From contig NZ_CP042997.1 of the NCBI RefSeq assembly GCF_008087625.1, positions 4,464,001-4,528,000 on the forward strand: a stretch of 64,000 nucleotides of DNA, read 5' to 3'. Below, one piece after another: positions 26,689 through 35,143 of this stretch. Within the stretch, counting starts at the first letter, position 1; each line of letters begins with the position of its first letter. The notes under the pieces are model-generated. The model was not told the origin of the DNA. It saw only the letters and a program-made list of their open reading frames with translations, and did not search any database. The stretch is from Aquisphaera giovannonii (lineage in GTDB: Bacteria > Planctomycetota > Planctomycetia > Isosphaerales > Isosphaeraceae). A program made the position numbers and the translations under genes.

Positions 26689-27771
26689 ATGAGGCTGAAC
26701 TGGCTGTTGATCTTCATACCCGCGGCCCTGGCCCTCTCCTGGCACGGCGCCAACTCGATCGTGATCTTCGCCGCGTCGGCCCTCGCGATCGTGCCGCTGG
26801 CCGCGCTGATGGGGGAGGCCACGGACGCCCTGGCCGAGTTCGTGGGCCCCGCCTGGGGCGGCCTCCTGAGTGCATCCCTGGGCAATGCGCCCGAGATCAT
26901 CATCGGCGTCTTCGCGCTGAGGCAGGGCCTGGTGTCGGTGGTCAAGTCCTCGATCGTCGGCTCGATCCTGGGCAACCTCCTCTTCGGCCTGGGCATGGCG
27001 ATGATCGCCGGGGGGATCCGCAACGGCACGCAGCAGTTCGACATGCTGGTTTCGAACATGAATGCCGGCCTGCTGATGCTGGCGGCCTCGGGCCTGATCA
27101 TTCCGGCGGTCTTCTATCACACCTCGGCCCGCGTCACCCACGCGATCAGCCTGGAGATCGCGGCCGTCCTGTGCCTCGTCTACATGGGGAGCCTGCTGTT
27201 CACCTTGCTCACCAGCCGGCCGGCACTTGGCAAGGAGAAGGTGGAGGCCGAAGTGCCCGGCGCGACGGAGCCCCCGGGCGCGGAGCCCCGATGGGGGAAG
27301 GGCAAGGCGATCGCGATCCTCGCCGTCGTCGCCGTCGCGCTGGCGGTCATGAGCGAGATCCTGACGGACGCCGTGGAGCCGGCTTCGAGGCACCTGGGCC
27401 TCACGCCCGTCTTCGCGGGGGTCTTCCTGCTGGCGCTCGTCGGCAACGTCGCCGAGCTCTTCAATGCGGTCCGCTTCGCGCGGATGGACAAGATGGACCT
27501 GACCCTCGGCGTGACGGTCGGCGCCTCCCTTCAAGTGGCCCTCTTCGTCGCGCCGGTGCTGGTCTTCGTCGCCGTGCTCATGCGGCAGCCCATGGATCTC
27601 GTCTTCACCCGGTTCGAGATCGTGGCCGTCGTCCTCTCGGTGGTCCTGGCCCGGCAGTTGATCGGCAACGGAAAATCGAACTGGCTGGAAGGCCTGATGC
27701 TGGTCGGCGTGTACGTCATGCTCGGGATCGGATTCTTCTACTTGCCGCTCGATCCGCCGCCGCTCCCGTGA
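26689..27771 (+). CDS. Calcium/proton exchanger (CaCA superfamily, CAX type)
   Basis: A 360-residue membrane antiporter that would expel Ca2+ or another divalent cation using the proton gradient. It has about ten to eleven hydrophobic segments and two inverted alpha repeats. The first is in SASLGNAPEIIIGVFALR (about residues 62-79), matching GNA-x-E. The second is LALVGNVAELFNAVRFAR (about 246-263), where relatives usually have GNAAE. An acidic linker between the two halves (about residues 180-205, KVEAEVPGATEPPGAEPR) is expected in CAX proteins. The first helix begins at residue 5 and may act as an uncleaved signal. It stands alone, divergent from the molybdopterin oxidoreductase. Confidence 0.92.
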   Translation: MRLNWLLIFIPAALALSWHGANSIVIFAASALAIVPLAALMGEATDALAEFVGPAWGGLLSASLGNAPEIIIGVFALRQGLVSVVKSSIVGSILGNLLFGLGMAMIAGGIRNGTQQFDMLVSNMNAGLLMLAASGLIIPAVFYHTSARVTHAISLEIAAVLCLVYMGSLLFTLLTSRPALGKEKVEAEVPGATEPPGAEPRWGKGKAIAILAVVAVALAVMSEILTDAVEPASRHLGLTPVFAGVFLLALVGNVAELFNAVRFARMDKMDLTLGVTVGASLQVALFVAPVLVFVAVLMRQPMDLVFTRFEIVAVVLSVVLARQLIGNGKSNWLEGLMLVGVYVMLGIGFFYLPLDPPPLP

Positions 27772-28380
27772 GCGATCCGGCGTGACTTCGCCGATCTGCT
27801 CCCGGGAGGCACGACCGCGACACGGCCGTATCGAGTCCTTGCCGTCCGCCGGCCGGGGCGTGCCCGGGGCCCATCCACCGAGCCCGGCGACCGAGCTTCC
27901 GGGCGTACGCCCCGGGACGCGATGGGCGGGCGAGGTTTCGGCATGAATCCGCCGTTGCGGCGACGAATCCCCGCCGCGAGTCCTCCCGGGGCGGTTGTCC
28001 GGTCAAGCGTCCTGGGTGGCGGACCGGCATCCCCCTACTCCCGCGGTCCGCCGCGTGGATCTCGTCCGCGTATGTGTCGATGGCCGAGAGGCAGCGGCCG
28101 TAATGCTCGGCCACGACGCGCGCGAACTTCCCGCCGCCCCGTGGACGGCATGGCGAAACGTCAACACCCGGCACAGGAAGTCGGCCCCGGATTGTGGCCC
28201 GCGGGCCAGGCGACGCCCCCGGGAAACGGCCGAAGGAATGGATCGCAGCTCCAGCCCGTCCCGATGTCGGCCGGTATCCATGCAGGTCCATGGACGGCTC
28301 GCCTGTTCTCCTCACCGAACCCAGCCTGCAACTTGCTTCGTCGCAAGTGCGTATCTGCGTGGGCTTGGGAAAGGTGAAAG
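27772..28380. other. Gap between exchanger gene and tRNA-Lys
   Basis: 609 bp. Open frames exist on both strands but none has a recognisable domain or start site. The longest minus-strand frame here simply runs through the tRNA gene and yields the familiar false peptide LAQLAEQLTLNQRVVGSSP. Nothing functional was identified. Confidence 0.5.
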
Positions 28381-28453
<73 letters not shown>

Positions 28454-28909
28454 AGGGTGGAAGGCATGTTCCACTTGGCAGATTCGTATTCTTGCAGGTC
28501 GGCGACGGGTTTTCAAGTGGTAGGCCCGGGATCGCGGCGTGGGCCGCCGGGATGCGTCCCGATCGGGCCGACGGTTTGCGGGGCAGGCTGGGCGATGCTG
28601 ATCAACTCCGGAGGAGGGGCACCGGGGGCGACATGTTGATTGCTCGGGACGGCATGATCGTTTTCCCGGCCGCGTCGCCGGCTGAGGTAGTCCCTGTCGG
28701 GACGGTGGATATAATCCTCTCAGCGGATCGCGATCGACGAAGGTTCGACACACCGCGGGTGTCCCGGCGTGAGTCGGGGCCGGAGCGGGACGCCACGGCG
28801 TCCACCCGGCCTCCCCGTCGACGGGCCTCGATGGGGCGGCCGGGTGGCCTTCCCAGCTCGGGCCCTACCGGTCCCTAGGTCTGTCTCAGGCGGCGGGCGA
28901 GGGTCTCCC
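28454..28909. other. Gap between tRNA-Lys and UVR-motif gene
   Basis: 456 bp between the 5' end of the minus-strand tRNA-Lys and the plus-strand UVR gene, so it should hold both promoters. GGATATAATCC with TATAAT at 28710-28715 is the best -10-like box on the plus strand, 195 bp before the UVR start, without a good -35. A short frame from 28634 (MLIARDGMIV) has GGAGG upstream but no recognisable content. Confidence 0.45.
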
Positions 28910-29692
28910 ATGCGGCGCGATTTGGATGACGTGATCCAGGGATGGCCCTACGATCCCGAGCCGGGCGAGGTGCTCGCCCGAGAGGTCCGGGCGCGGGACG
29001 GCCGCAGCGTCCTCCAGATCCGGGTCGAGCTCGGCGTCCTCCAGCTCGAGATCGCCGGCCGGCCCGACGGCACTCGGCCCCACGGGTTCGCCACCTACCT
29101 CGATTACCTCCGCTACTGCGCCGCCAGCCGCGGCCAGGCGCCCGGCGGCAAGGCCCCCCCCTGGACCATGGACCAGGAGCACTGCTCCGACGCCGACCGC
29201 GAGTTCCTCCAGTACTACCACCGGCGCATGGCCTGGCTCTCGCTCCGCCGCTACGACAAGGCCCTCCTCGACGCGGACCATACGCTCGCCCTCATGGACT
29301 TCGTCAAGCGCCATGGCAACGACGACGAGTACGTCGCCTCCCACGAGCAGTTCCGCGGCCTGGTGCAGTTCCACCGCAGCCAGGCCCAGGCCCTCATCGC
29401 CATCGAACGGCGGCACCCCGAGGAGGCCATCGACGCCCTCCGCGAGGGCATGGAGAAGATCGCCACCCACCAGCGCACGTGGTGGGAGGCCCGCGAGAAT
29501 GAGTCGGCCGAGTCCCCCAACCCGCCGCTCATCGACCAGCTCCGCCTCTTCGAACAGGAAATCCGCAAGAACTACGCCGTCGAGAAGACCCTCCGCGAGC
29601 AGCTCGACGAGGCCGTCGCCCGCGAGGACTACGAGCAGGCCGCCCGCATCCGAGACCTCATCCGCGCCCAGCAGACCCGCGCCCGCCGGTGA
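28910..29692 (+). CDS. UVR (UvrB/UvrC-motif) domain protein
   Basis: A 260-residue soluble protein. The C-terminal 35 residues contain the UVR helix pair LREQLDEAVAREDYEQAARIRDLI, found in UvrB, UvrC, ClpC and McsA, where it mediates protein contacts. The N-terminal part has LREVRARDGRSVLQIRVELGVLQLEIAGRPDG-like strands. The middle is helical with a TPR-like pattern (YHRRMAWLSLRRYDKALLDADHTLALMDF). No nuclease or helicase motif is present, so it is not UvrB or UvrC. It may act as an adaptor in repair or proteolysis. It ends in a convergent gap full of palindromic repeats. Confidence 0.85.
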   Translation: MRRDLDDVIQGWPYDPEPGEVLAREVRARDGRSVLQIRVELGVLQLEIAGRPDGTRPHGFATYLDYLRYCAASRGQAPGGKAPPWTMDQEHCSDADREFLQYYHRRMAWLSLRRYDKALLDADHTLALMDFVKRHGNDDEYVASHEQFRGLVQFHRSQAQALIAIERRHPEEAIDALREGMEKIATHQRTWWEARENESAESPNPPLIDQLRLFEQEIRKNYAVEKTLREQLDEAVAREDYEQAARIRDLIRAQQTRARR

Positions 29693-29732
29693 TCCACGGA
29701 CGGCGGGAATGAACGCAAACGCAAATTCGTTC

Positions 29733-29911
29733 AACCACGGAAAGCACGGATACCACGGAAAGGAAGAGAGGGATCGTTGAGGCCTCGCGAGGTGGGTCTT
29801 GCCACGGCAGGCTCCCAACCTGAGGGCCGTCTCGTCTCTCGACGGCCGTTGTTCCCCAGTCTCCCTCTAAATTTGCCCCTTTCCGTGGTTTCCGTGTTTT
29901 CCGTGGTTCAA
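29733..29911. repeat. ACCACGGAAA-type inverted repeat between convergent genes
   Basis: Left arm 29733-29766: AACCACGGAAAGCACGG, then ATACCACGGAAAGG. Right arm 29878-29911: CCTTTCCGTGGTTTCCG, then TGTTTTCCGTGGTT. The arms are near-complementary. Another TTCCGTGG unit follows at 29950. They lie between the UVR gene and pyrK, which point toward each other. The same family occurs at 45081-45270. Confidence 0.85.
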
Positions 29912-29966
29912 TGTATTTCGTATCTTGGCTTCTCTAAACTCTTTTCCCTTCCGTGGTCCGTACGTC

Positions 29967-30920
29967 TCATTGTCCGTGCATCCCCGACCAGTCCACGGCG
30001 TCGGCGGGGAAGATGGGGCCCTCGACGCAGACGCGGCGGAGGTCCGCGGAGCCGTTGGGCTGGCGGATCGGGGCGACGCAACTGAAGCAGGCGCCGAAGC
30101 CGCAGGCCATGTGGTTCTCCAGCGAGACCTCGCAGGGGACCTCGTACTTCGACGTCAGGCGAGACAGGGCTGCGAGCATCGGGGCCGGGCCGCAGCCGAT
30201 CACGCGGGCCGGGAGCGGCCCGCGTTCCAGGCGGGCGGCCAGCAGGTCGGTCACGTACCCGTGGTGCCCGGCGGAGCCGTCGTCGGTGGCGACCTCGACG
30301 GCGATCCCGGCCGACCGGAAATCGTCCAGGCCCGCGAGGAGGGGCTCGCTCCGCACGCCGTAGAGCATCAGGGGTGCGGCGGAGATCGGGCGGGCGATAC
30401 GCTCGCCGCCGTAGGCCATCCGGCCCATCCACCAGCGGCCCAGGGCGAGGAAGGGCGTCTGCCCGAGGCCGCCGGCCACGAACACGACGTCGCCCCGCGG
30501 CGGGGCCCCGAAGCCGTTGCCCAGCGGACCCCAGACCGAGAGCCGCTCCCCCGGCCTGCGGCCCGCGAGCGCCCCGGTGCCGCGGCCGACGACGAGGTAC
30601 ACGAGGTCTACCGCGGCGGGCTCGCCCGCCCCGTCGAGCACCACGTCGTAGAGCGCAAACGGGCGGCCGAGCAGGGGGTCGGACGCCCCCTCCGGCCCGG
30701 GCCGGACCATCGCGAACTGGCCGGGGCGGATGAACTTCGCCAGGCCCGGGGCGGCCAGGCGCAGGCGATAGGTGTCGCGGGCGATCGGGACGTTCTCCAG
30801 CACGGACGCCGACCACACCGCGGCGGACGCGGGCGCCACGGCCGGATCGCGGGCGTCGTGCGACGGCCCGCTCGCGGGATGCTCGTGCCGATGCGGCTCG
30901 GATTCGGGCGTCGCGGTCAT
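29967..30920 (-). CDS. pyrK: Dihydroorotate dehydrogenase electron-transfer subunit-like flavoprotein
   Basis: A 317-residue ferredoxin-reductase-type protein. PyrK passes electrons from dihydroorotate dehydrogenase B to NAD through FAD and a [2Fe-2S] cluster. Seen: the FAD segment RPFALYDV, glycine-rich GPLGNGFG, VAGGLGQTPFLALG for the nucleotide, and the cysteine loop ENHMACGFGACFSCVAP with a distal Cys in RRVCVEGPIF. Those are the four PyrK cluster ligands. An N-terminal 35-residue extension is His/Pro-rich. It overlaps the rluB-like gene by ATGA. pyrD is not in the window, so the partner is unknown and another NAD-dependent Fe-S flavoprotein role remains possible. Confidence 0.82.
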   Translation of the reverse strand: MTATPESEPHRHEHPASGPSHDARDPAVAPASAAVWSASVLENVPIARDTYRLRLAAPGLAKFIRPGQFAMVRPGPEGASDPLLGRPFALYDVVLDGAGEPAAVDLVYLVVGRGTGALAGRRPGERLSVWGPLGNGFGAPPRGDVVFVAGGLGQTPFLALGRWWMGRMAYGGERIARPISAAPLMLYGVRSEPLLAGLDDFRSAGIAVEVATDDGSAGHHGYVTDLLAARLERGPLPARVIGCGPAPMLAALSRLTSKYEVPCEVSLENHMACGFGACFSCVAPIRQPNGSADLRRVCVEGPIFPADAVDWSGMHGQ

Positions 30921-32611
30921 CCCTCACCCTCTCCGGGCCGGCGGATGCCCGATGCCCTCCTCGGCGGCTTCCGCTTCACGTTGGGGCGCTTCCGGGGCGG
31001 CTTCCCGGAGAGCCCCATGCCGGCCTCGGCGGCGACCTTCGGGTCCAGGCCGATGATCCGCCGGGCGGGCGGGCCCTCGCCGCCCGCATCGCCGGCCTTG
31101 CCGGGGGCGGGCTTGGGCGCCTTGGGCATGGGCCCGGGGACGGCCGCTCGCGGGGCGGGGGGCCTGGGGGCGCCCCCCGGCGGGCCGGGCTTCCGGGGCC
31201 GCCTCGGGCCCTCCGGGCCCCCCTCGGCGGCCGCCGGCGGGCGCCTCGGGCCCGTCGCGCCGGGCATCGGCCCGAGCCCCGGCATGGGCTTGGCACCGGG
31301 CATCCCGGGCTTGCTCGGCCTGGGTCCGGCCCCCGCGGGCTTGCCCGGCATGGGCTTGGCACCGGGCATCCCGGGCTTGCTCGGCCTGGGTCCGGCCCCC
31401 GCGGGCTTGCCCGGCATGGGCTTGCCGCCCGGGGCAGCGGGGCCTGGGCCGGGCCGACCCGGCCGGGCGGCAGGGGGACGCGGCGGTGCGGCGCCTTCGC
31501 GGCGAGGCCGGGGCCCTTCGAGTCGCTTGCCCCCGCGGCCGGGCCGATGGCCTCCCCCCGCGTCGGAGAACCGGGGCGGGGCGACCTCGATGCCGGCGGC
31601 GACCTTGCGGAGCAGGTCGATCTCGGTCCGCGACAGGGCGCGGTGCTCGCCGAGCGGCAGGCCCTTCAGCACGACCGGGCCGATCGCCACGCGGTTCAGC
31701 CGCATGACCTTGTGCCCGAGCTTCGCGAGCATCCGCCGGACCTCGCGGTTCTTGCCCTCGGCCAGGACCAGCTCCAGCAAGGTCGCCTCGCCCTGCGTGC
31801 CGACGAGCCGGGCACGCTTGGCTCGGACCTTGCCGTCGGACAGCCAGATGCCCTCGGTCAGCCGGTCCAGGAGCTCGCGGCCTGGCGTGCCGGCGATGAG
31901 GGCCCGGTACGTCTTCTCGACCCCATACTTGGGGTGGGCCAGTCGGTTGGCGAGCTCGCCGTCGTTGGTGAGGATCATCAGCCCGGTGCTGTCCTCGTCC
32001 AGCCGGCCGACCGAGTACACCCGCTCCAGGACCTCCGGCAGCAGGTCGATCACGCGGGGCCGCCCGGCCGGGTCGGAGTTCGTCGAGACGTAGCCCTTGG
32101 GCTTGTTCACGGCGAAGTAGACCATCCGCTCGCGCTTGATCCGCTCGCCGTCCACGGCGACGACCTGGGTCCGGAGGTCGACCTTCGTGCCGAGCTCCTT
32201 GGCGACCTGGCCGTCGATGGTGACGCGGCCCTGGACGATGTACTCCTCGCACTCGCGCCGCGAGCCGAGGCCCGCGTGCGCGAGCACCTTCTGGAGCCGC
32301 TCCGGCTTGCCGGAATCCGGGCCGTGGGCCTGGTGTTGGGCGGCGGCCCCGTCGTCCCGACGGGCGGGATGCGGCCTCGACGCCGGCCCGCCCGGGCCGG
32401 GCTTCCGGGGCCCGCCGGGGGCGCCCGGCCCGCCGGGCCTCCCCGGGGGACCGGGGCGCTTGCCCTCGAACTTCCGACGCGCGCCGCCGCCCGGCTTGCC
32501 GCCGGGCCCGGGGCCCCTCTTCGGCGGGCCGCCGCCCGGCTTGCCGCCGGGCCCGGGCCCCCGCTTGGAAGGGCCTCGGCCCCCGCCCCGGGAGGATGGA
32601 TGTTGAGCCAT
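30917..32611 (-). CDS. rluB: Pseudouridine synthase (RluB/RsuA family) with long low-complexity tails
   Basis: Converts a uridine of rRNA, probably 23S position 2605, to pseudouridine. The 564-residue protein is about twice the family length. The core has an S4 RNA-binding domain (RLQKVLAHAGLGSRRECEEYI, then GRVTIDG) and the catalytic motif GRLDEDSTGLMILTNDG, where the Asp attacks the base, then KTYRALI and NREVRRML. Both sides are Pro/Gly/Lys/Arg-rich: about 100 residues at the N-terminus (GPGPGGKPGGG repeats) and about 200 at the C-terminus, including a 66-bp tandem repeat. ATG 32611 has GGGGAG ten bases upstream. It overlaps pyrK. The tails are probably disordered and may bind RNA. Confidence 0.88.
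   Translation of the reverse strand: MAQHPSSRGGGRGPSKRGPGPGGKPGGGPPKRGPGPGGKPGGGARRKFEGKRPGPPGRPGGPGAPGGPRKPGPGGPASRPHPARRDDGAAAQHQAHGPDSGKPERLQKVLAHAGLGSRRECEEYIVQGRVTIDGQVAKELGTKVDLRTQVVAVDGERIKRERMVYFAVNKPKGYVSTNSDPAGRPRVIDLLPEVLERVYSVGRLDEDSTGLMILTNDGELANRLAHPKYGVEKTYRALIAGTPGRELLDRLTEGIWLSDGKVRAKRARLVGTQGEATLLELVLAEGKNREVRRMLAKLGHKVMRLNRVAIGPVVLKGLPLGEHRALSRTEIDLLRKVAAGIEVAPPRFSDAGGGHRPGRGGKRLEGPRPRREGAAPPRPPAARPGRPGPGPAAPGGKPMPGKPAGAGPRPSKPGMPGAKPMPGKPAGAGPRPSKPGMPGAKPMPGLGPMPGATGPRRPPAAAEGGPEGPRRPRKPGPPGGAPRPPAPRAAVPGPMPKAPKPAPGKAGDAGGEGPPARRIIGLDPKVAAEAGMGLSGKPPRKRPNVKRKPPRRASGIRRPGEGEG
31283..31414. repeat. Two exact 66-bp tandem copies inside the pseudouridine synthase gene
   Basis: Copies at 31283-31348 and 31349-31414 appear identical base for base, with the first bases of a third copy after 31415. 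Each encodes 22 residues of Pro/Gly/Lys-rich sequence (AKPMPGKPAGAGPRPSKPGM) on the minus strand. The perfect match suggests recent duplication by slippage or recombination. Confidence 0.9.
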
Positions 32612-32775
32612 GAGAATCTGCTCCCCGACAAAGCCCGGCAGCGGCCCGACCACCGCAGCCGGCACTTCGCCTCGCGCCCCCTTGTGACGCCTCCAGGACC
32701 CCACTCATCTTAGGCCCCCGCCCGCCCCTTGCCCAGGGGACTGCCCCGCGGGTGGAGCCCGCCCGCGCCGGCGTG

Positions 32776-32781
32776 ATAGAA
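32776..32781 (+). promoter_or_regulatory. Possible extended -10 element before the secreted esterase
   Basis: GTGATAGAATCC contains TAGAAT, 60 bp before the esterase ATG. No matching -35 box was seen, so support is only the motif and its place. Confidence 0.3.
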
Positions 32782-32841
32782 TCCCCGCCGATCTCCCACG
32801 GCCCGGCCGCTACCGGCAAAGGCACAAGGATCCGTTGCCCC

Positions 32842-34002
32842 ATGAAGTGCGCCCTGCTCCTGCCCGCCCTCGCGTCGATCGCCGCCCCCGCGAACGGCCA
32901 GACGAAGGCCCCGCTGCCGCCCCTTCCGCCGCCGCAATCGATCCCGAAGCCCGCGGCGGACACCGGCGGGCCGTACGCGCCCCAGGCGATCCTCCCCGGG
33001 GGCGTCGTCGTGCCGCTCTTCCCCCCGGGCTCGCCCCACCTGAAGGCCGACAAGGTCCACCTGCCCGAGGTCTACCGGATGAGCGGGTCTGTCCCCGGGC
33101 GGATCAGCAGCATCGTGTCGATCCACAACCCGTCCATCGAGGTCCACACGGTGGAGCAGGGGATCAACACGGGGACCGCGATCATCGTCATCGCCGGGGG
33201 AGGGCACCGGACCCTGAACGTCGGCGGCGAGGCGGCGGACTTCGTCCCCTTCTTCGCGAACTACGGGATCAACACGGTCATCCTCCGCAACCGCCTCCGC
33301 GCCGACGGATACGTCGCCGAGGTGGACGCCGTGCACGACGCCCAGCAGGCCGTGCGGATGGTCCGCGCCTATGCGAAGGAGTTCCGGATCGACCCGAAGC
33401 GGATCGGCGTGATGGGATTCTCCGCCGGGGCCGAGCTCGCCGCGCCGGCCGCGCTCCTCTACGAGGAATGGGACAAGGCCAACGACGACCCGGCGGACCC
33501 GTTCGCCGGCACGTCCTCGCGGCCGGACTTCGCCGGGATCATCTACCCGGGGCCGTCCCCGTTCGCCCGCGGCCGCACCGCGCCGGCGATCCCGAAGGAC
33601 GTCCCGCCGGCCTTCCTGGTCTGCGGCGGTGCGGGGGACCAGGTCCACGCCGTCTGGGCGCTGGACTATTACCAGGCCATGCTCCTGGCCGGCGTCCCCA
33701 ACGTCGAGATCCACCTCTACGGCAACGGCCGCCATCCCGGCGACCCCTTGCCCGACGGCTCGCGGATGTCCGGCGGCCTGACCGACCGCAACGGCATCCC
33801 CTTCGGCACCTGGCAGTACCGCTTCATCGACTGGGCGCGCGACCTGGGGTTCCTCCAGAAGCCCGGGATCGAGACCAAGGCGGCCAGGGACGTCGCGGCG
33901 TTCGTCGCCAGCCCGCCACGCCCGTTCGGCCAGGGCCGCGACGGGGCGGGACGACGCACACCGCCTCCCGCGGCCCCAGGCGGGTCGCCTGGCCCGCGGT
34001 GA
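32842..34002 (+). CDS. Secreted alpha/beta hydrolase (carbohydrate-esterase-like)
   Basis: A 386-residue exported serine hydrolase. ATG 32842 gives a signal peptide (CALLLPALASIAAPANGQ). The oxyanion region IVIAGGGHRTLNVGGEAADF and the nucleophile elbow GVMGFSAGAELA (Ser at about residue 196) are clear. AFLVCGGAGDQVH holds a probable acid, and HLYGNGRHPGDP near residue 295 the catalytic His. The layout matches BD-FAE/acetyl-xylan-esterase-like proteins common in polysaccharide-degrading Planctomycetes. The C-terminus is a Pro/Gly-rich tail after about residue 350. It is transcribed away from the pseudouridine synthase and toward hypB. Substrate (acetylated glycan or other ester) is inference. 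Confidence 0.85.
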   Translation: MKCALLLPALASIAAPANGQTKAPLPPLPPPQSIPKPAADTGGPYAPQAILPGGVVVPLFPPGSPHLKADKVHLPEVYRMSGSVPGRISSIVSIHNPSIEVHTVEQGINTGTAIIVIAGGGHRTLNVGGEAADFVPFFANYGINTVILRNRLRADGYVAEVDAVHDAQQAVRMVRAYAKEFRIDPKRIGVMGFSAGAELAAPAALLYEEWDKANDDPADPFAGTSSRPDFAGIIYPGPSPFARGRTAPAIPKDVPPAFLVCGGAGDQVHAVWALDYYQAMLLAGVPNVEIHLYGNGRHPGDPLPDGSRMSGGLTDRNGIPFGTWQYRFIDWARDLGFLQKPGIETKAARDVAAFVASPPRPFGQGRDGAGRRTPPPAAPGGSPGPR

Positions 34003-34031
34003 AGCCGCCGGCGACGGCCACGGGCGATTCA

Positions 34032-34721
34032 TCACCCGCCCGTGGTCCCCGGGCCGCCGGCCAGCCCCGCGCGGCCCTCCTCGAGGAACCGGAGCCACTC
34101 CTCCAGGCCCTCCCCCGTCCTGGCCGACGTCTCGAGGATCCTCATCCCGGGCCGCACCGAGAGGATATTCCGGCGGGCCGCCGCGCGGTCGAACTCGCAG
34201 GCGGCGGCCAGGTCCATCTTCGTGATCACGGCGACGTCCGCGGAGTTGAACAGCTTCGGGTACTTCAGCGGCTTGTCCTCCCCCTCCGTCGTCGACAGGA
34301 GCACGGCGCGGAGGGACTCGCCCAGGTCGTAGCTCGCCGTGCAGACCAGGTTGCCGACATTCTCGATGAAGAGGATGTCGATGCGGCCGGGCGACCATTC
34401 CGCCAGGTGACGGGCGACCATCGCCGCGTCCAGGTGGCAGCAGCCGTCGGTGTTGATCTGACGGGCCGGGGCGCCGCTCTCGGCCAGCCGCCGGGCGTCG
34501 TTGTCCGTGGCCAGGTCGCCCACCAGGGCCGCCACGGCCACCCCTCGAGACCGCAGCTCCGCGAGGGTCCGCCTCAGGAGCGTCGTCTTCCCCGCCCCGG
34601 GGCTGGAGACCAGGTTGACGGTCAGCGTCCCCTCGGACAGGAACCGGGCCCGAAGCTCGCGGGCGAGCTCGTCGTTCTTGTGCAGGACGTTCTTGCGGAC
34701 TTCCAGGATGCGCGGCTCCAA
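34032..34721 (-). CDS. hypB: Hydrogenase nickel incorporation GTPase
   Basis: HypB uses GTP to help insert nickel into [NiFe]-hydrogenase (and sometimes urease) with HypA. The 229-residue protein has the P-loop VSSPGAGKTTLLRRT, LVGDLATDNDARRL, NTDGCCHLDAAMV with the metal-site Cys-Cys-His, FIENVGNLVC and the base-recognition VITKMDLAA. TTG 34721 preceded by GGAGG is the best start; it gives LEPRILEVRKNVLHKND. The His-rich N-terminal tail of some HypB proteins is absent, so nickel storage is unlikely. It follows hypA by 13 bp and lies in line with mobA. Confidence 0.95.
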   Translation of the reverse strand: MEPRILEVRKNVLHKNDELARELRARFLSEGTLTVNLVSSPGAGKTTLLRRTLAELRSRGVAVAALVGDLATDNDARRLAESGAPARQINTDGCCHLDAAMVARHLAEWSPGRIDILFIENVGNLVCTASYDLGESLRAVLLSTTEGEDKPLKYPKLFNSADVAVITKMDLAAACEFDRAAARRNILSVRPGMRILETSARTGEGLEEWLRFLEEGRAGLAGGPGTTGG

Positions 34722-34734
34722 GGTCGGTCCTCCG

Positions 34735-35130
34735 CTATTCCGAAGGTGGGGCGGGCGGGCGGTCGACGAAGTGGATCGAGGCCAGCTCCAGCTCTCGGCC
34801 CTGCCGGATGTCGAGGCTCGGCCGGCCGCATCGGGGGCAGCGGAAGTCCTGGATGCCCGGCAAGGCGACCTCGCCCCCGCACGAATCGCAGGAGATGACG
34901 ACCGCCAGCTCCTCGATCGCCAGGCGCGAGCCGGCGAGCGGCGTGTCGGCGGTCGCGATATCGTAACAGAACAGGAGGGCCTCCCGCTCGACCCCCGCGA
35001 GCGCCCCCAGTCGCAGGTGCACCTCCGCGACCTCCAGGCCGGCGAGCTCCCCGGGGGCCGCGTCCGCCCGGCTCCGGATCGCCTCGACGGCGGTCGAGAC
35101 CAGGGCCTCGGCGATGGACAGCTCGTGCAC
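34735..35130 (-). CDS. hypA: Hydrogenase maturation nickel metallochaperone
   Basis: A 131-residue HypA. It begins MHELSIAEALV, where Met1-His2 forms part of the nickel site. The zinc ribbon is visible as VISCDSCGGEVALPG, then FRCPRCGRPSLD (C-x2-C and C-x2-C). The family delivers Ni to the hydrogenase large subunit together with HypB. The C-terminal extension after IRQGRELELASIHF is a little longer than usual. It lies between mobA (13 bp upstream) and hypB (13 bp downstream). Confidence 0.95.
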   Translation of the reverse strand: MHELSIAEALVSTAVEAIRSRADAAPGELAGLEVAEVHLRLGALAGVEREALLFCYDIATADTPLAGSRLAIEELAVVISCDSCGGEVALPGIQDFRCPRCGRPSLDIRQGRELELASIHFVDRPPAPPSE

Positions 35131-35143
35131 GGTCGCGCTCCCC

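Noticed and set aside
31283-31414. The 66-bp tandem repeat as a CRISPR-like array
   Set aside because: There are no unique spacers, only two direct copies in frame inside a coding region, and no cas genes.
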